64,000 nucleotides of DNA from an uncultured Opitutaceae bacterium. Its GTDB lineage: Bacteria; Verrucomicrobiota; Verrucomicrobiia; Opitutales; Opitutaceae. The stretch covers positions 2,675,627-2,739,626 of the forward strand of contig OX638348.1 of assembly GCA_951813085.1 (NCBI GenBank), in the 5' to 3' direction. The translations under genes and the position numbers were made by a program. Positions within the stretch are counted from its first letter, which is position 1, and each line of letters starts with the position of its first letter. Positions 44,209-54,188 of the stretch are shown here, in pieces. The notes beneath the pieces are model-generated. The model worked only from the letters and a program-made list of their open reading frames with translations. It was not told the origin of the DNA and ran no database searches.

Positions 44209-45756
44209 ATGCAACTGATGCTACCAACACCCAATCGCGATGGTTCGGACTCTCGCAGATCGCTTATCTTCCCCATTCTCTTTCTTTCCGCACTATCATT
44301 CCTATTGACCGGCTGCGCAAAACCGATCGCAAATGACTTCTCCGATCGCCCCAATGTCCTTTTTATCGCTGTTGACGATCTGCGACCTGAACTTAGCGCA
44401 TATGGAAAATCCTACATCAAGTCGCCGCACATGGATCGATTGGCGTCCACTGGCGTAACGTTCACGAGAGCCTATTGCAATGTCCCCGTTTGCGGTGCCT
44501 CTCGGGCCAGTCTGTTCTCAGGGGCGAGGCCAGGTTACAATCGCTTTCTTTTCCACTATGCTCAGGCCGCCATCGAGGTACCGGACGTTGTAACGCTCCC
44601 CGAGCACCTAAAGCTGAATGGCTATACCACTCTGTCTGTGGGCAAGATATTCCACACGCCTGCTGACAGCGAATACCGGGCTTGGAGCGAAACGCCCTAC
44701 CGCTTTGATCATCACAAGCGAGACGACGGTTCCTGGTCGGACAAGGGCTGGCAGAACTACATTACTGAAGAGAATATTGCCATCGCGAAAACCGCGAGCA
44801 ATGGAGCCGCTTGGCCGTGGGAGAAAGCAGACGTAGACGACTCTACCTATCTGGATGGGATCTATGCGGATAAAGCGATCGAATACCTCGAGGACCTCAA
44901 GGATTCGGACAAACCCTTTTTCCTGGGCGTGGGATTCTTGAAACCGCACTTGCCGTTCAATGCTCCTGCAAAGTATTGGGAAATGTACGGCAGAGATCAG
45001 ATAGAGCTTGCTGACAATCCATTTTTCCCAAAGGATGCCCCAGCGCAAGCGGCGTTCAATTGGGGCGAGCTAAGAAGCTACTATGGCGTTCCCGAAGAAG
45101 GCCCCGTCAGCGAAGAGATGGCCACCACCCTGCGCCATGGGTACTATGCCTGCGTATCCGCAACGGACGCCCAGGTTGGAAAGGTGTTGGACGCGTTAGA
45201 GCGGTTGGATTTGCTGGATGACACCATCATCATCCTGATGGGCGATCATGGATACAATCTTGGCGAGCACGGGCTTTGGAACAAGCATGTCAATTTTGAA
45301 ACGGCGCTGAGGACCCCTCTCATAATCTCTGGACCGGGGATCGGACAGGGCAAAGCCAGCGGAATCGTCGAGTATGTGGATCTATACCCAACTCTCGTAG
45401 ACGTTACGGGCATCCCTAAACCGGATCATGCATTGCAAGGAGCCAGCATTGTTCCGATGCTAAACGATCCTCAGGCGGTCGTTAAAGATTTCGCGATCAG
45501 CAAATGGATGCAAGGCGTCACCCTTATCGGCGAGCGATACTTCTATAGCGAATGGCATGACGATGAGCAGAACCGAACGGCTCGGATGCTATACGATCAT
45601 GATAACGATCCCAATGAGAACGTGAACATCGCAGAATTAATAGAAAACGAATCGCTGGTGAACGAGCTGAGCGCGAAATTGAATAAACGCTTGGACGAAG
45701 CCTACTGGGCGACTGAAGTCGGAAGCTACTCGCATCGCCTACACAGAAATTACTAG
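44209..45756 (+). CDS. Iduronate-2-sulfatase-like lipoprotein sulfatase with CGASR signature
   Basis: 515 residues from the ATG at 44209; the frame continues upstream but overlaps dctM. Lipobox SFLLTGC with Cys36; metal site IAVDDLRPEL (about 53-62); signature VPVCGASRASLFSG with Cys95. The third residue of the CxPSR motif is Ala rather than Pro, a variant allowed by the C-x-[PA]-S-R form. Later motifs GKIFHT, LGVGFLKPHLPFNAP and LMGDHGYNLGEHG support the S1 iduronate-2-sulfatase-like group. It is linked to the TRAP genes by a 20-base gap. Confidence 0.87.
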   Translation: MQLMLPTPNRDGSDSRRSLIFPILFLSALSFLLTGCAKPIANDFSDRPNVLFIAVDDLRPELSAYGKSYIKSPHMDRLASTGVTFTRAYCNVPVCGASRASLFSGARPGYNRFLFHYAQAAIEVPDVVTLPEHLKLNGYTTLSVGKIFHTPADSEYRAWSETPYRFDHHKRDDGSWSDKGWQNYITEENIAIAKTASNGAAWPWEKADVDDSTYLDGIYADKAIEYLEDLKDSDKPFFLGVGFLKPHLPFNAPAKYWEMYGRDQIELADNPFFPKDAPAQAAFNWGELRSYYGVPEEGPVSEEMATTLRHGYYACVSATDAQVGKVLDALERLDLLDDTIIILMGDHGYNLGEHGLWNKHVNFETALRTPLIISGPGIGQGKASGIVEYVDLYPTLVDVTGIPKPDHALQGASIVPMLNDPQAVVKDFAISKWMQGVTLIGERYFYSEWHDDEQNRTARMLYDHDNDPNENVNIAELIENESLVNELSAKLNKRLDEAYWATEVGSYSHRLHRNY

Positions 45757-45812
45757 CGATTCGGCCACATGCGTAGGCTTCGATTGACTAGATCAGTTGC
45801 GTCATGGTGAAC

Positions 45813-45918
45813 GGATCGCTCGCGATCCAGTCCCAAGTATTCCTCAGCCCATAGACGGCGGATTCATGATCTGAATCTTTCCGCTCTTAACCTAGCGTTC
45901 ACTTCGCTGCCCGCTAGG
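45813..45918. terminator. Hairpins between convergent genes
   Basis: Two inverted repeats lie between the sulfatase and acyl-CoA dehydrogenase stops: GGATCG/CGATCC with a 4-base loop (45813-45828), and CCTAGCG/CGCTAGG enclosing 14 bases (45891-45918, overlapping the dehydrogenase stop). Neither has a clear T run, so termination is only suggested by position. Confidence 0.35.
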
Positions 45919-47125
45919 ATACATCGTTCCCACGTGGCACGAAAGACTGGATGCCGGTGATCGCCCGACCCAAGATGAGTCCATGAATGTCGTAGGTTCC
46001 TTCGTACGTATTCACGGTCTCGAGATTCATCATGTGATGAATCACGCGATAGTCGCCCGTAATTCCGTTTCCACCCAGCATGTCTCGAGCTTGTCTGGCA
46101 ATGCCGAGGGCCGCTCCTGTACTGCTCCGTTTCGCTAGCGATACCATTTCGGGTGTAGCCCGATCCGTATCCTTCAGGTTACCGAGTCGCCACGCGAGGA
46201 GTTGCATCTGGGTGATGCTCGTAGCCATGTCGGCCAATTTCGTCTGTATCAACTGCATGGATGCCAATGGGTACCCAAATTGAACCCGATTCATCACATA
46301 GTCCCTCGCTCGATGATAGCAATTCTCTGCAACGCCCACAACGCCCCAAACAATGCCGAAGCGCGCATTGTTCAAGCAGGAGAAAGGCCCTCTTAATCCA
46401 CGGATATCCGGAAATACGTTCGCATCCGGCACGAAGCAATCCTGTAGAACGATTTCTCCCGTGAGCGATGCGCGCATAGACATCTTGTTCTTGATCGCGG
46501 GAGTCGAGAAACCAGGCGTGTCTCTTTCCACCAGGAATCCGCGAATCACGCCATCCTCGGATCCGCCATCATAGGCTTTCGCCCAAACTACCGCGAGATC
46601 CGCCTCGGGCGCATTCGTGATCCACATCTTGGACCCATTCAAGACCCAGCCTCCATCGACTTTCTTGGCGGAAGTGATCATCGATCCAGGATCCGAACCG
46701 TGATCCGGCTCAGTCAGCCCATAGCAGCCGATAATTTCGCCGGTCGCCAGACGAGGCAGGAACTTCTGCCTCTGCTCCTCTGTACCAAACTCGAAAATTG
46801 GATACATAACCAAAGACGATTGCACCGATACGAACGAGCGATAGGCGGAATCGACTCGATCCATTTCGCGTTGAATTAATCCATAGGAAGTATAGCTGGC
46901 TCCCGCCCCCCCGTATTCCTCAGGGAGCGCCACCCCAAGCAGTCCGAGCTCCCCTAGTTCTCGAGGAATCTGCATGTCAAAATGCTCGTTCTGATTGCCT
47001 TCGAGCGCCCTCGGCTCCAGTTTCGTTTGAGCGTATTCACGACTCGCCTCCATGATCATTCGATCTTCGCGGCTAATGAGCTCTTCAAAAAGATAGATGT
47101 CGCCAGCGTTGAATTTTTTACCCAT
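45914..47125 (-). CDS. gcdH: Glutaryl-CoA dehydrogenase-like acyl-CoA dehydrogenase
   Basis: 403 residues. Acyl-CoA dehydrogenase motifs: GLTEPDHGSDPGSM (about 136-149), WITNAPEAD, and ARQARDMLGGNGI. The catalytic base Glu375 sits in NTYEGTYDIHGLILGRAITG, which is the GCDH form. GCDH oxidises and decarboxylates glutaryl-CoA to crotonyl-CoA in lysine, tryptophan and some aromatic breakdown. Product fits the 3-hydroxyacyl-CoA dehydrogenase encoded two genes away. Convergent with the sulfatase gene; 46 bases from the symporter gene. Confidence 0.86.
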   Translation of the reverse strand: MGKKFNAGDIYLFEELISREDRMIMEASREYAQTKLEPRALEGNQNEHFDMQIPRELGELGLLGVALPEEYGGAGASYTSYGLIQREMDRVDSAYRSFVSVQSSLVMYPIFEFGTEEQRQKFLPRLATGEIIGCYGLTEPDHGSDPGSMITSAKKVDGGWVLNGSKMWITNAPEADLAVVWAKAYDGGSEDGVIRGFLVERDTPGFSTPAIKNKMSMRASLTGEIVLQDCFVPDANVFPDIRGLRGPFSCLNNARFGIVWGVVGVAENCYHRARDYVMNRVQFGYPLASMQLIQTKLADMATSITQMQLLAWRLGNLKDTDRATPEMVSLAKRSSTGAALGIARQARDMLGGNGITGDYRVIHHMMNLETVNTYEGTYDIHGLILGRAITGIQSFVPRGNDVS

Positions 47126-47171
47126 GGCTGCTAAATTAGTATACTGCGACAGAGCCTAGCAAGAAACGAGT

Positions 47172-48899
47172 TTAAGAATCATTCGATCCCACCATGATGG
47201 ATGGTACGTTCTTTTTTCGACTGAACCAGAACCAAAGGAGACCATTGATCGCTATCAGGATAACGATCAGCTCCCAGAAAAGAGGAGTCAATCCATCGAC
47301 AAGCCCCACTTTGGAAAAGAGAAGATAGGTAGCGACGACGCAGGAAAACAAGGTAGTCGCGCAGGGAATGCCATAGTGCCAAGGCGTCATGTCTACGAGA
47401 TTGTTCAATTGATAGCTCCAGGCTACGGGTCTTGGGCGAATATATCCTGCGACGAGCATGATGCCTACTTCGATTAGAAATAGAATCGCGTATAAATGTA
47501 AGAAATGAATGGATACATATTCCTTTAAGGCGAACTGAAAAAGGCCGTAGGCGATCACGTGGAACACGATCGCTATCTTGGCCCCAATAGCGGGAACCCG
47601 TTTAGTAAATAATCCAACCAAAACCACCGCGATCACAGGAATATTGTAGAATCCCGTAAATATGCGGATCACCTGAAAGAGCCCGTCGGGCGCGAACTGC
47701 AGCAATGGCGCTACGATAAACGAGAAGATCGCTATCACGATACTGGCGATTTTCGCAACGCGCAGCATTTGCTCATCGCTTACTGCGTCCTTTTTCATCG
47801 GAGCGTACACGTCCAGGCAGAAGAGCGTGGCAGCGCTGTTGAGCAACGAATTGAAGGAGCTGAACACGGCCCCCAACAAGACCGCGAGGAAAAATCCAGT
47901 CGCGTACACGGGCAGAACGTCGCGAACCAGTTGAGGATAGGCCAAGTCGATCGTTTTGAGTCCAGGCCCATAGAGATGATAGGCGATCACGCCTGGAATC
48001 ATCATCAAGAACGGCACCAGAACCTTGAAGAATCCTGAAAAGAGAACGCCTTTCTGACCTTCCGCCAGATTCTTCGCTCCCAAGGTGCGCTGTATGACAT
48101 ACTGATTGGTGCACCAATAAAACAAGTTAGCGAACACCATCCCCGTAAACAACGTACCGAAAGGCGTCGGATCGCTGGATCCTCCAATCGCGTTCAGCTT
48201 GTGCGTATCGGTAGTCGTGATAATTGAAAGCCCTTCCGCAATGCTCCCCTTGCCCAAGGCGGACAACCCCAACAACGGCACCGCAATCCCAACAATCATC
48301 AGGCCGATGCCGTTCAAGGTGTCCGAAACCGCCACCGCTTTAAGCCCCCCGAACACCGCGTAAATTGCGCCGATCACGCCAATCACCACAATGGTGAGCG
48401 CCAAGCTCGAGCTGTAGCCAATATTGAAGAGCCCCGGAACATCGAACAAACGCAATACTGCGATGGAACCCGCATACAAAACGGATGGGATCGTGATTAG
48501 GCCGTAGCCGATCATGAACAGGATCACAGACATGCGGCGCACGCTTCCGTCGAAGCGGTCGTTGAGAAATTGGGGCAGCGTACTGAAGGCGCCCGCAAGG
48601 TAACGGGGCAGGAATATCAAGGCCATGCAGATCGTCGCCACCGCCGCGGTCACTTCCCAGCCCATGCTGCTGAGGTTGAATCCATACGCCGAACCATTCA
48701 GTCCGATGAGCTGCTCCGCAGACAGATTTGTTAGTAGCATCGAACCCGCAATGAACACCGCGCTCAATCCCCGGCCAGCAAGGAAATAGCCATCGCGCGT
48801 GCTGACTTCCCCCCGCGTCTTCAAGTAAGATATCCAAGCTACAATCCCCATAAAGAACACGCAGCTGAGCAACGTTACAATTAAATCACTACCGGCCAT
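47172..48899 (-). CDS. Sodium:solute symporter, SGLT/YidK-like
   Basis: 575 residues and about 14 membrane segments. SSS-family features: GYFLAGRGLSAVFIAGSMLLTNLSAEQLIGLNG split over about residues 37-69, YAVFGGLKAVAVSDTLNG, and GAVFSSFNSLLNSAATLF. It resembles YidK-type and SGLT-type sugar transporters; E. coli yidK also neighbours a sulfatase gene. Likely imports a sugar released by the sulfatase locus. Same strand as the dehydrogenase genes on both sides. Confidence 0.82.
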   Translation of the reverse strand: MAGSDLIVTLLSCVFFMGIVAWISYLKTRGEVSTRDGYFLAGRGLSAVFIAGSMLLTNLSAEQLIGLNGSAYGFNLSSMGWEVTAAVATICMALIFLPRYLAGAFSTLPQFLNDRFDGSVRRMSVILFMIGYGLITIPSVLYAGSIAVLRLFDVPGLFNIGYSSSLALTIVVIGVIGAIYAVFGGLKAVAVSDTLNGIGLMIVGIAVPLLGLSALGKGSIAEGLSIITTTDTHKLNAIGGSSDPTPFGTLFTGMVFANLFYWCTNQYVIQRTLGAKNLAEGQKGVLFSGFFKVLVPFLMMIPGVIAYHLYGPGLKTIDLAYPQLVRDVLPVYATGFFLAVLLGAVFSSFNSLLNSAATLFCLDVYAPMKKDAVSDEQMLRVAKIASIVIAIFSFIVAPLLQFAPDGLFQVIRIFTGFYNIPVIAVVLVGLFTKRVPAIGAKIAIVFHVIAYGLFQFALKEYVSIHFLHLYAILFLIEVGIMLVAGYIRPRPVAWSYQLNNLVDMTPWHYGIPCATTLFSCVVATYLLFSKVGLVDGLTPLFWELIVILIAINGLLWFWFSRKKNVPSIMVGSNDS

Positions 48900-49009
48900 A
48901 GACCTATCAGTTGAAAGCGCCCTACCGTAAAATACGAGTATAAAAATCCGAAAATGGATATTAATCCATTAGAATATCGAGAACGCCCACGCGTTTAATT
49001 TCACGTCTC

Positions 49010-49864
49010 TTATGCATTTCCATTCGGGTATTCGTAAAACCCCTTTCCTGACTTTCTCCCAAGCCAGCCCGCCGCCACGTATCGGCGCAATAGAACGGGG
49101 GGACGATATTTAGGATCCCCAAATTCGCGTTGATACACCTCGCAAATCGACAGGAGCGTATCCAGACCCACGAAATCTGCGAGCGTTAGCGGGCCCATCG
49201 GATGCCCCAATCCAAGGGTAACGCCTTTGTCTATATCTTCACGGCTGGCAACGCCTGACTCCAATGCAAATATAGCCTCGATCAAAAAGGGAATGAGAAT
49301 TCGGTTCACAACGAACCCTGGCGAATCCTTCGCATGGATCACGGTCTTGCCTAGATGCTCGGCGAAACGAGTGACTGCCGCGCTCGTTTCGTCGCTGGTA
49401 GCCGCGCCGCGAATGATCTCAACCAGGGGCATCAGGGGAACGGGATTGAAAAAGTGGATACCTACCACACGGTCGGGTCGCTTCGTTGCGGACGCTATGT
49501 TCGTGATCGAGATGGAGGACGTGTTGCTAGCCAGCACGGTTGATGGTGGGCAAAGCGCATCAAGCTGCTCAAAGAGCGAGCGTTTGAGCGACTCCTTTTC
49601 GCTAACGGCTTCGATGACGAGATCGGCCTCTGCCATTCGATCCAGATCCGAGGAAGCTTGAATTCTCTCTTGGATGACATCGATGTCTTCATTCAGCTTG
49701 CCTTGTTCGCCTAGCCGAGCCAGGCGTTTTCCAATTTGCGCAAGCGCTCGATCTAAGGAATCCGAATCCTGATCGGCCAAAAGAACTTCGACTCCCGATT
49801 GGGCTGTCACTTGAGCGATCCCCGATCCCATTAAGCCACTGCCAACTATTCCGATTTTTTGCAT
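49010..49864 (-). CDS. hbd: 3-hydroxybutyryl-CoA dehydrogenase-like
   Basis: 284 residues from the ATG at 49864 (MQKIGIVGSGLMGSGIAQ); the open frame to 50017 has no homology and is probably not translated. The NAD-binding GSGLMGSG motif, ASNTSSISI, and the catalytic His in VGIHFFNPVPLMPLVEII are all present, as is KDSPGFVVNRILIPFL. It oxidises a 3-hydroxyacyl-CoA to the 3-keto form. Together with gcdH and the acyl-CoA ligase it suggests a dicarboxylate or short-chain acid degradation route. Confidence 0.88.
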   Translation of the reverse strand: MQKIGIVGSGLMGSGIAQVTAQSGVEVLLADQDSDSLDRALAQIGKRLARLGEQGKLNEDIDVIQERIQASSDLDRMAEADLVIEAVSEKESLKRSLFEQLDALCPPSTVLASNTSSISITNIASATKRPDRVVGIHFFNPVPLMPLVEIIRGAATSDETSAAVTRFAEHLGKTVIHAKDSPGFVVNRILIPFLIEAIFALESGVASREDIDKGVTLGLGHPMGPLTLADFVGLDTLLSICEVYQREFGDPKYRPPVLLRRYVAAGWLGRKSGKGFYEYPNGNA

Positions 49865-50142
49865 AATTTGATCTTTGTTGCGATTGAGGCAGGCCCATTG
49901 ATGTGAATCGGAACTGACGCATATCCTACATTCCAGGAACGAGCCGAAAAAAAAGCGATGCGCCTGGGAAGTCAACGACTCACGGGCACGGGCGCTCCTT
50001 TCGTCTTCGAAATACAACCTGTGTACTTTGAAGGTAAATACTAAATTCAGGCATACTTGACTCGAAAGCCTCCAATAGGCTCAATGCTCGCTCATACCCC
50101 AATCGATACCTTGAATCTAAGAGACTGCCAATAAATCAGAAT

Positions 50143-51450
50143 ATGCATCGCTCATTCATAGTCCCAGGTATTCTTGGTCTAGCCACATCCCTAGCCGCCT
50201 GCGCCCTTCAGGCACAATCAATGAATGACGAATTCTTATTTGGAGACGCTCTTCCGGACGCGCCAGAATTGGCGAAACGAGGCCCTTATGGAGTCGGCGT
50301 CAAAACGCTGGAGCTGGTAGACAAAGGCCGTCCCAACATCCTAAAATTCAAGGATGGCATTACCCCGATCTACGATCGCCCGATTACGATCGAAGTCTGG
50401 TATCCTGCCGTGATTCCGGATTCTACGGCGGAGATTGAAATTTACCATCATGTATTGGGCCTACATGGACAAGAGGATCGCCCCCTCGTACCGATCACCT
50501 TCAAAGGACGCGCGTTGCGCGACGCCGAAGCAGACCGAAACGAATCAGCCTATCCTCTCATCATCCTATCTCACGGATATCCAGGCTACCGGTATATATT
50601 CACCTACCTCGCGGAGAATTTAGCTTCGAAAGGATACGTGGTCGCGGCGATCGATCACACGGACTCTACTTACTTCGATGCGGGGCCGTTTCAAAGCACG
50701 CTGCTCAATCGCTCGATCGATCAACTCTTTGTATTGGATGAGATAGATCGACTCAGCCATGGAGATAGCAAGAGTTTCCTGTCGGGCTTGGCCGACGCTC
50801 GCAATACCGGCATCGCTGGCTATTCGATGGGAGGATACGGAGTATTGAATGTCGCAGGCGCGGGATACAGCGATGCCTATGTCGAGGGATTCAAAGCCAT
50901 GACCGAAGGCAGCGATGCGCTTGCCTCAAGGGGGATTTCGTCTGAAACGTACCGAAATTCCTTGGACAGTCGAATCAAGGCCATTATCGCCTTGGCTCCT
51001 TGGGGCATGGAAAAAGGCGCCTGGGATGCCGACGGTCTCGCCGGATTGGCCATCCCCACTCTATTTATCGCAGGAAGCCAGGACGATGTGTCCGGCTACG
51101 AAGAGGGAGTAAAGGCAATCTACGAAGGGGCCGTGAATACCGATAGGCATATGCTGACCTACGTAAACGCTCGCCACAACGTGGCCCCCATTCCGCCTCC
51201 TCAGGAAGTTCTCAATCCAGAAGTCAATCTTATCGAATACCTTCGCTACGCAGATCCCGTCTGGAAGGAACGAAAGATCAACAATATCAACCAACACTTC
51301 GTGACCGCGTTTTTCGGCATGCACCTGAAGAAGGATCAAGACTATCAATCGTATCTGAATGTAAGCCAAGATACGAACGATGGGACCTGGAAAGGTTTTC
51401 TGCCAAGAACAGCGACCGGATTGGAAATGATACACGCAAAAGCGCAGTGA
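50143..51450 (+). CDS. Exported alpha/beta hydrolase (PAF-acetylhydrolase/dienelactone hydrolase-like)
   Basis: 435 residues with a signal peptide, possibly a lipoprotein (IVPGILGLATSLAAC, Cys near residue 20). Motifs: IILSHGYPGYR (oxyanion hole, near 140-150), the nucleophile elbow GIAGYSMGGYGVL, and ARHNVAPIPP with a likely catalytic His. This pattern is that of PAF-acetylhydrolase and dienelactone hydrolase-like proteins that cleave esters. Physiological substrate unknown. It faces away from hbd, with 278 bases between starts, and is followed by a second hydrolase gene after 87 bases. Confidence 0.75.
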   Translation: MHRSFIVPGILGLATSLAACALQAQSMNDEFLFGDALPDAPELAKRGPYGVGVKTLELVDKGRPNILKFKDGITPIYDRPITIEVWYPAVIPDSTAEIEIYHHVLGLHGQEDRPLVPITFKGRALRDAEADRNESAYPLIILSHGYPGYRYIFTYLAENLASKGYVVAAIDHTDSTYFDAGPFQSTLLNRSIDQLFVLDEIDRLSHGDSKSFLSGLADARNTGIAGYSMGGYGVLNVAGAGYSDAYVEGFKAMTEGSDALASRGISSETYRNSLDSRIKAIIALAPWGMEKGAWDADGLAGLAIPTLFIAGSQDDVSGYEEGVKAIYEGAVNTDRHMLTYVNARHNVAPIPPPQEVLNPEVNLIEYLRYADPVWKERKINNINQHFVTAFFGMHLKKDQDYQSYLNVSQDTNDGTWKGFLPRTATGLEMIHAKAQ

Positions 51451-51537
51451 GTTAACACTAGCTATCAGAACCCCCAATCCCAATCGAACTCGCTTCGAGA
51501 TCGTGTTCGAACGTATCTTGAACCCACTAGAGACTCA

Positions 51538-52545
51538 ATGAACCCCACCCCAAGCGTAAGTGGCGTCACATTTCGCTCGATCGAGAGCAACGGCATCACC
51601 ATGCGTATCGCCGAGGCGGGAACGGATGGCCCTCTTTTATTGCTCGCTCACGGTTGGCCCGAGTCTTGGTATTCTTGGCGCCATCAACTGGTCGCGCTCG
51701 CAAACTCCGGATACCGAATCGTCGCACCCGACATGCGAGGCTATGGCGAAACCGAAGCGCCTACCGAAGTAGAATCATTCGACATTGCTCATCTAACTGC
51801 AGACATAGTCGGGATCCTTGACACGTTGGGCGAAGAAACCGCGGTTATCATCGGTCACGACTGGGGAGCGATCATCGGTTGGCATTGCGCGCTCATGTAT
51901 CCAAAAAGGTTTACAGGACTGATAGCCATGAGCGTCCCTTATGGCGGGCGACCCAAGCAATCGCCTATTTCCTACTGGAATGAAAAATTCGGCGACCAAT
52001 TTTTCTACATTCTCTATCACAATGAGCCCGGAGTCGCGGAAGCAGAGTACGACTCCAACCCGCGCGCTTTGCTTAGTCGCCTATACCTATCGCCTCATTC
52101 GCCTAGAGAAGCTCCTGTAGTTACCGATCGACGACGGCGCGCCGGTGGCTGGATCGATCGTCTGGGAGCGCCAAAAGGACTTCCCGATTGGCTATCGGAA
52201 TCGGATCTAGACTATTTCGTGTCTCAATTTGAAAAGGCCGATTTTCGAGGCGGCATCAACTACTACCGAAATTTTCATCGCAATTGGGAAATCACGGAAA
52301 ACCTGAAGGATGCTAACGTGACGATTCCCACTCTCTTCATTGCCGGCGAAAAAGACCTCGTTATCGCAAGAGCGACCGCAGATAAGCTAACTCAAACCAT
52401 GAGTCGCGTTACGGAAGACCTGAAAGGCGTTCTCCTGATCCCCGAAATCGGCCATTGGGTCCAGCAAGAAGCGCCAAATAGAACCAATGAGGCGATTCTA
52501 GAATTCTTACGGGAAATCCAAACCCGAGGTGGTTCCCAGCAATAG
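51538..52545 (+). CDS. Epoxide hydrolase-like alpha/beta hydrolase
   Basis: 335 residues, no signal peptide. HGWPESWYSWRHQ (residues 38-50) gives the oxyanion-hole region, and VIIGHDWGAIIGW has Asp108 as nucleophile, the pattern of soluble epoxide hydrolases and haloalkane dehalogenase relatives. A late LIPEIGHWVQQEAP carries the catalytic His. An Asp nucleophile favours epoxide hydrolysis over ester hydrolysis. It is between another hydrolase and an acyl-CoA ligase gene, so a role in processing xenobiotic or fatty epoxides is possible. Confidence 0.8.
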   Translation: MNPTPSVSGVTFRSIESNGITMRIAEAGTDGPLLLLAHGWPESWYSWRHQLVALANSGYRIVAPDMRGYGETEAPTEVESFDIAHLTADIVGILDTLGEETAVIIGHDWGAIIGWHCALMYPKRFTGLIAMSVPYGGRPKQSPISYWNEKFGDQFFYILYHNEPGVAEAEYDSNPRALLSRLYLSPHSPREAPVVTDRRRRAGGWIDRLGAPKGLPDWLSESDLDYFVSQFEKADFRGGINYYRNFHRNWEITENLKDANVTIPTLFIAGEKDLVIARATADKLTQTMSRVTEDLKGVLLIPEIGHWVQQEAPNRTNEAILEFLREIQTRGGSQQ

Positions 52546-52637
52546 CCCAATCCTAGGTCCACAGATTTCCGCTCGCCAATCCGATTTCGCTTTCTTAAAA
52601 TCTACAGCCCTTTCTAGAATACCCCAATTACCCCGCT

Positions 52638-54188
52638 ATGTCACTAAACCTAGGCAGCCTCCTATCGAGTTCAGCGAAACAATTTAGCTCCGAAACCGCA
52701 TTGATCGCGGAGTCGGATCGGTACACTTACGAGCGACTGGATAGTTGCGCGCGAATGTTCGCGGCCGAATTGCTAGAAGCCGGTATCGAACGCGGCGATA
52801 AAGTCGCCCTCATGACGCCGAACGTACCCGAATTTACGATCGCCTACTTCGGCGCCCTCTACGCCGGAGCAGTGGTAGTTTCATTGAATATTCTCCTGTC
52901 GGCAGACGAACTGGAATATCAGCTAACGCATAGTCAGGCGAAAGCATTCGTCATGCACGCGGATTGCAGCGAATCCGGACTCGAAGGATTCAATCGCTGC
53001 GACAGCTGCCAATTGCTTTACGTGGTAGAAGATGGCGGAGCGAAGACCTCAATACAGAACGCTCGCACGGTCGTAGAAACCCTGACCCGTTCAGGTCATG
53101 CGGACGTTTGTCAGACCATGCCGGACGAAACCGCCGTGCTAATCTATACGAGCGGCACTACCGGAAAGCCCAAAGGAGCCGAGCTTACCCATTCCAGTCT
53201 TTTCCTCAATGCGCGTTACGCATCCGAGCGAATGTTCAGCGCTTGGCCCACTGAAATAACGATTATGCAACCGGGCTTCGTTGGACTCTGCGCGCTTCCC
53301 CTGTATCACATCTTCGGCCAGGTCGTCGTTCAAAATGGCCTCCTCATGGGAGGGGGATCGTTCGTTTGCCTTAAGCGATTTTCAGCAGAAGCCGCCATCG
53401 CCGCGATCGAACGAGAGAAGGTGACGCTCTTACCGGGCGTGCCCACCATGTTTTTCGCGATACTCAACGATGTAAAAAGCGGATCGGCCGACCTATCGAG
53501 CTTGAAGCGCTGCGTGTCTGGCGGCGCTCCCTTGCCTGTGGACGTTAAGGAGACCTACAAGAAGAAATTCGGCATTACGATCCAAGAAGGCTACGGCCTG
53601 ACAGAGACCTCTCCAATGGCCATCATGCAGCTGCCAAATGAATCCGACAAGTGCGGCACCGCAGGGAAGCCCATTCACGGCGTCGATGTGAAGATCTTTG
53701 ACGACAACGACGTAGAGGTCCCCCAAGGTGAACGAGGTGAGATTGTCATACGAGGCCACAATGTAATGAAGGGCTACTACCGCAACCCGGAAGCAACCGC
53801 AGAGGCGATGCGCGGCGATTGGTTTCATTCAGGGGATATTGGATACGTCGATGAGGAAGGGGACATCTTCATCGTAGATCGCAAGAAGGACATGATCTTG
53901 CGAGGTGGATACAATGTCTATCCACGCGAGGTTGAAGAGGCGCTGTACAAGCATCCCGCCGTTATGGAAGCCATGGTTATAGGAGTGCCAGACGAGCGCT
54001 ATGGCGAAGAGGTGAAAGCCGTCGTCTCGCTCAAGCCAGATCAATCAGCAAGCCCAGAAGAAATCATCGAGTTTTCGAAGGAACGTTTAGCCGCCTACAA
54101 ATATCCGCGCATGCTTGAGATAATGGATACACTGCCCAAAGGACCTACGGGTAAACTATTGAAGCGGGTACTCCGTGAAACCAACTAG
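52638..54188 (+). CDS. Long-chain acyl-CoA ligase-like (AMP-forming)
   Basis: 516 residues of the adenylate-forming superfamily. P-loop-like LIYTSGTTGKPKGAELTHSS (about 168-187), QEGYGLTETSPM, WFHSGDIGYVDEEGD and DRKKDMILRGGYNVYPREVE, ending with the catalytic Lys in PKGPTGKLLKR. It activates a carboxylic acid to its CoA thioester. Chain length and substrate are not predictable; the FadD label used for such genes is a guess. Its stop overlaps the stop of the convergent symporter gene by 4 bases. Confidence 0.86.
   Translation: MSLNLGSLLSSSAKQFSSETALIAESDRYTYERLDSCARMFAAELLEAGIERGDKVALMTPNVPEFTIAYFGALYAGAVVVSLNILLSADELEYQLTHSQAKAFVMHADCSESGLEGFNRCDSCQLLYVVEDGGAKTSIQNARTVVETLTRSGHADVCQTMPDETAVLIYTSGTTGKPKGAELTHSSLFLNARYASERMFSAWPTEITIMQPGFVGLCALPLYHIFGQVVVQNGLLMGGGSFVCLKRFSAEAAIAAIEREKVTLLPGVPTMFFAILNDVKSGSADLSSLKRCVSGGAPLPVDVKETYKKKFGITIQEGYGLTETSPMAIMQLPNESDKCGTAGKPIHGVDVKIFDDNDVEVPQGERGEIVIRGHNVMKGYYRNPEATAEAMRGDWFHSGDIGYVDEEGDIFIVDRKKDMILRGGYNVYPREVEEALYKHPAVMEAMVIGVPDERYGEEVKAVVSLKPDQSASPEEIIEFSKERLAAYKYPRMLEIMDTLPKGPTGKLLKRVLRETN

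Noticed and set aside
49865..50017. N-terminal extension of the 3-hydroxyacyl-CoA dehydrogenase
   Set aside because: No homology; the NAD-binding fold begins exactly at the ATG at 49864.
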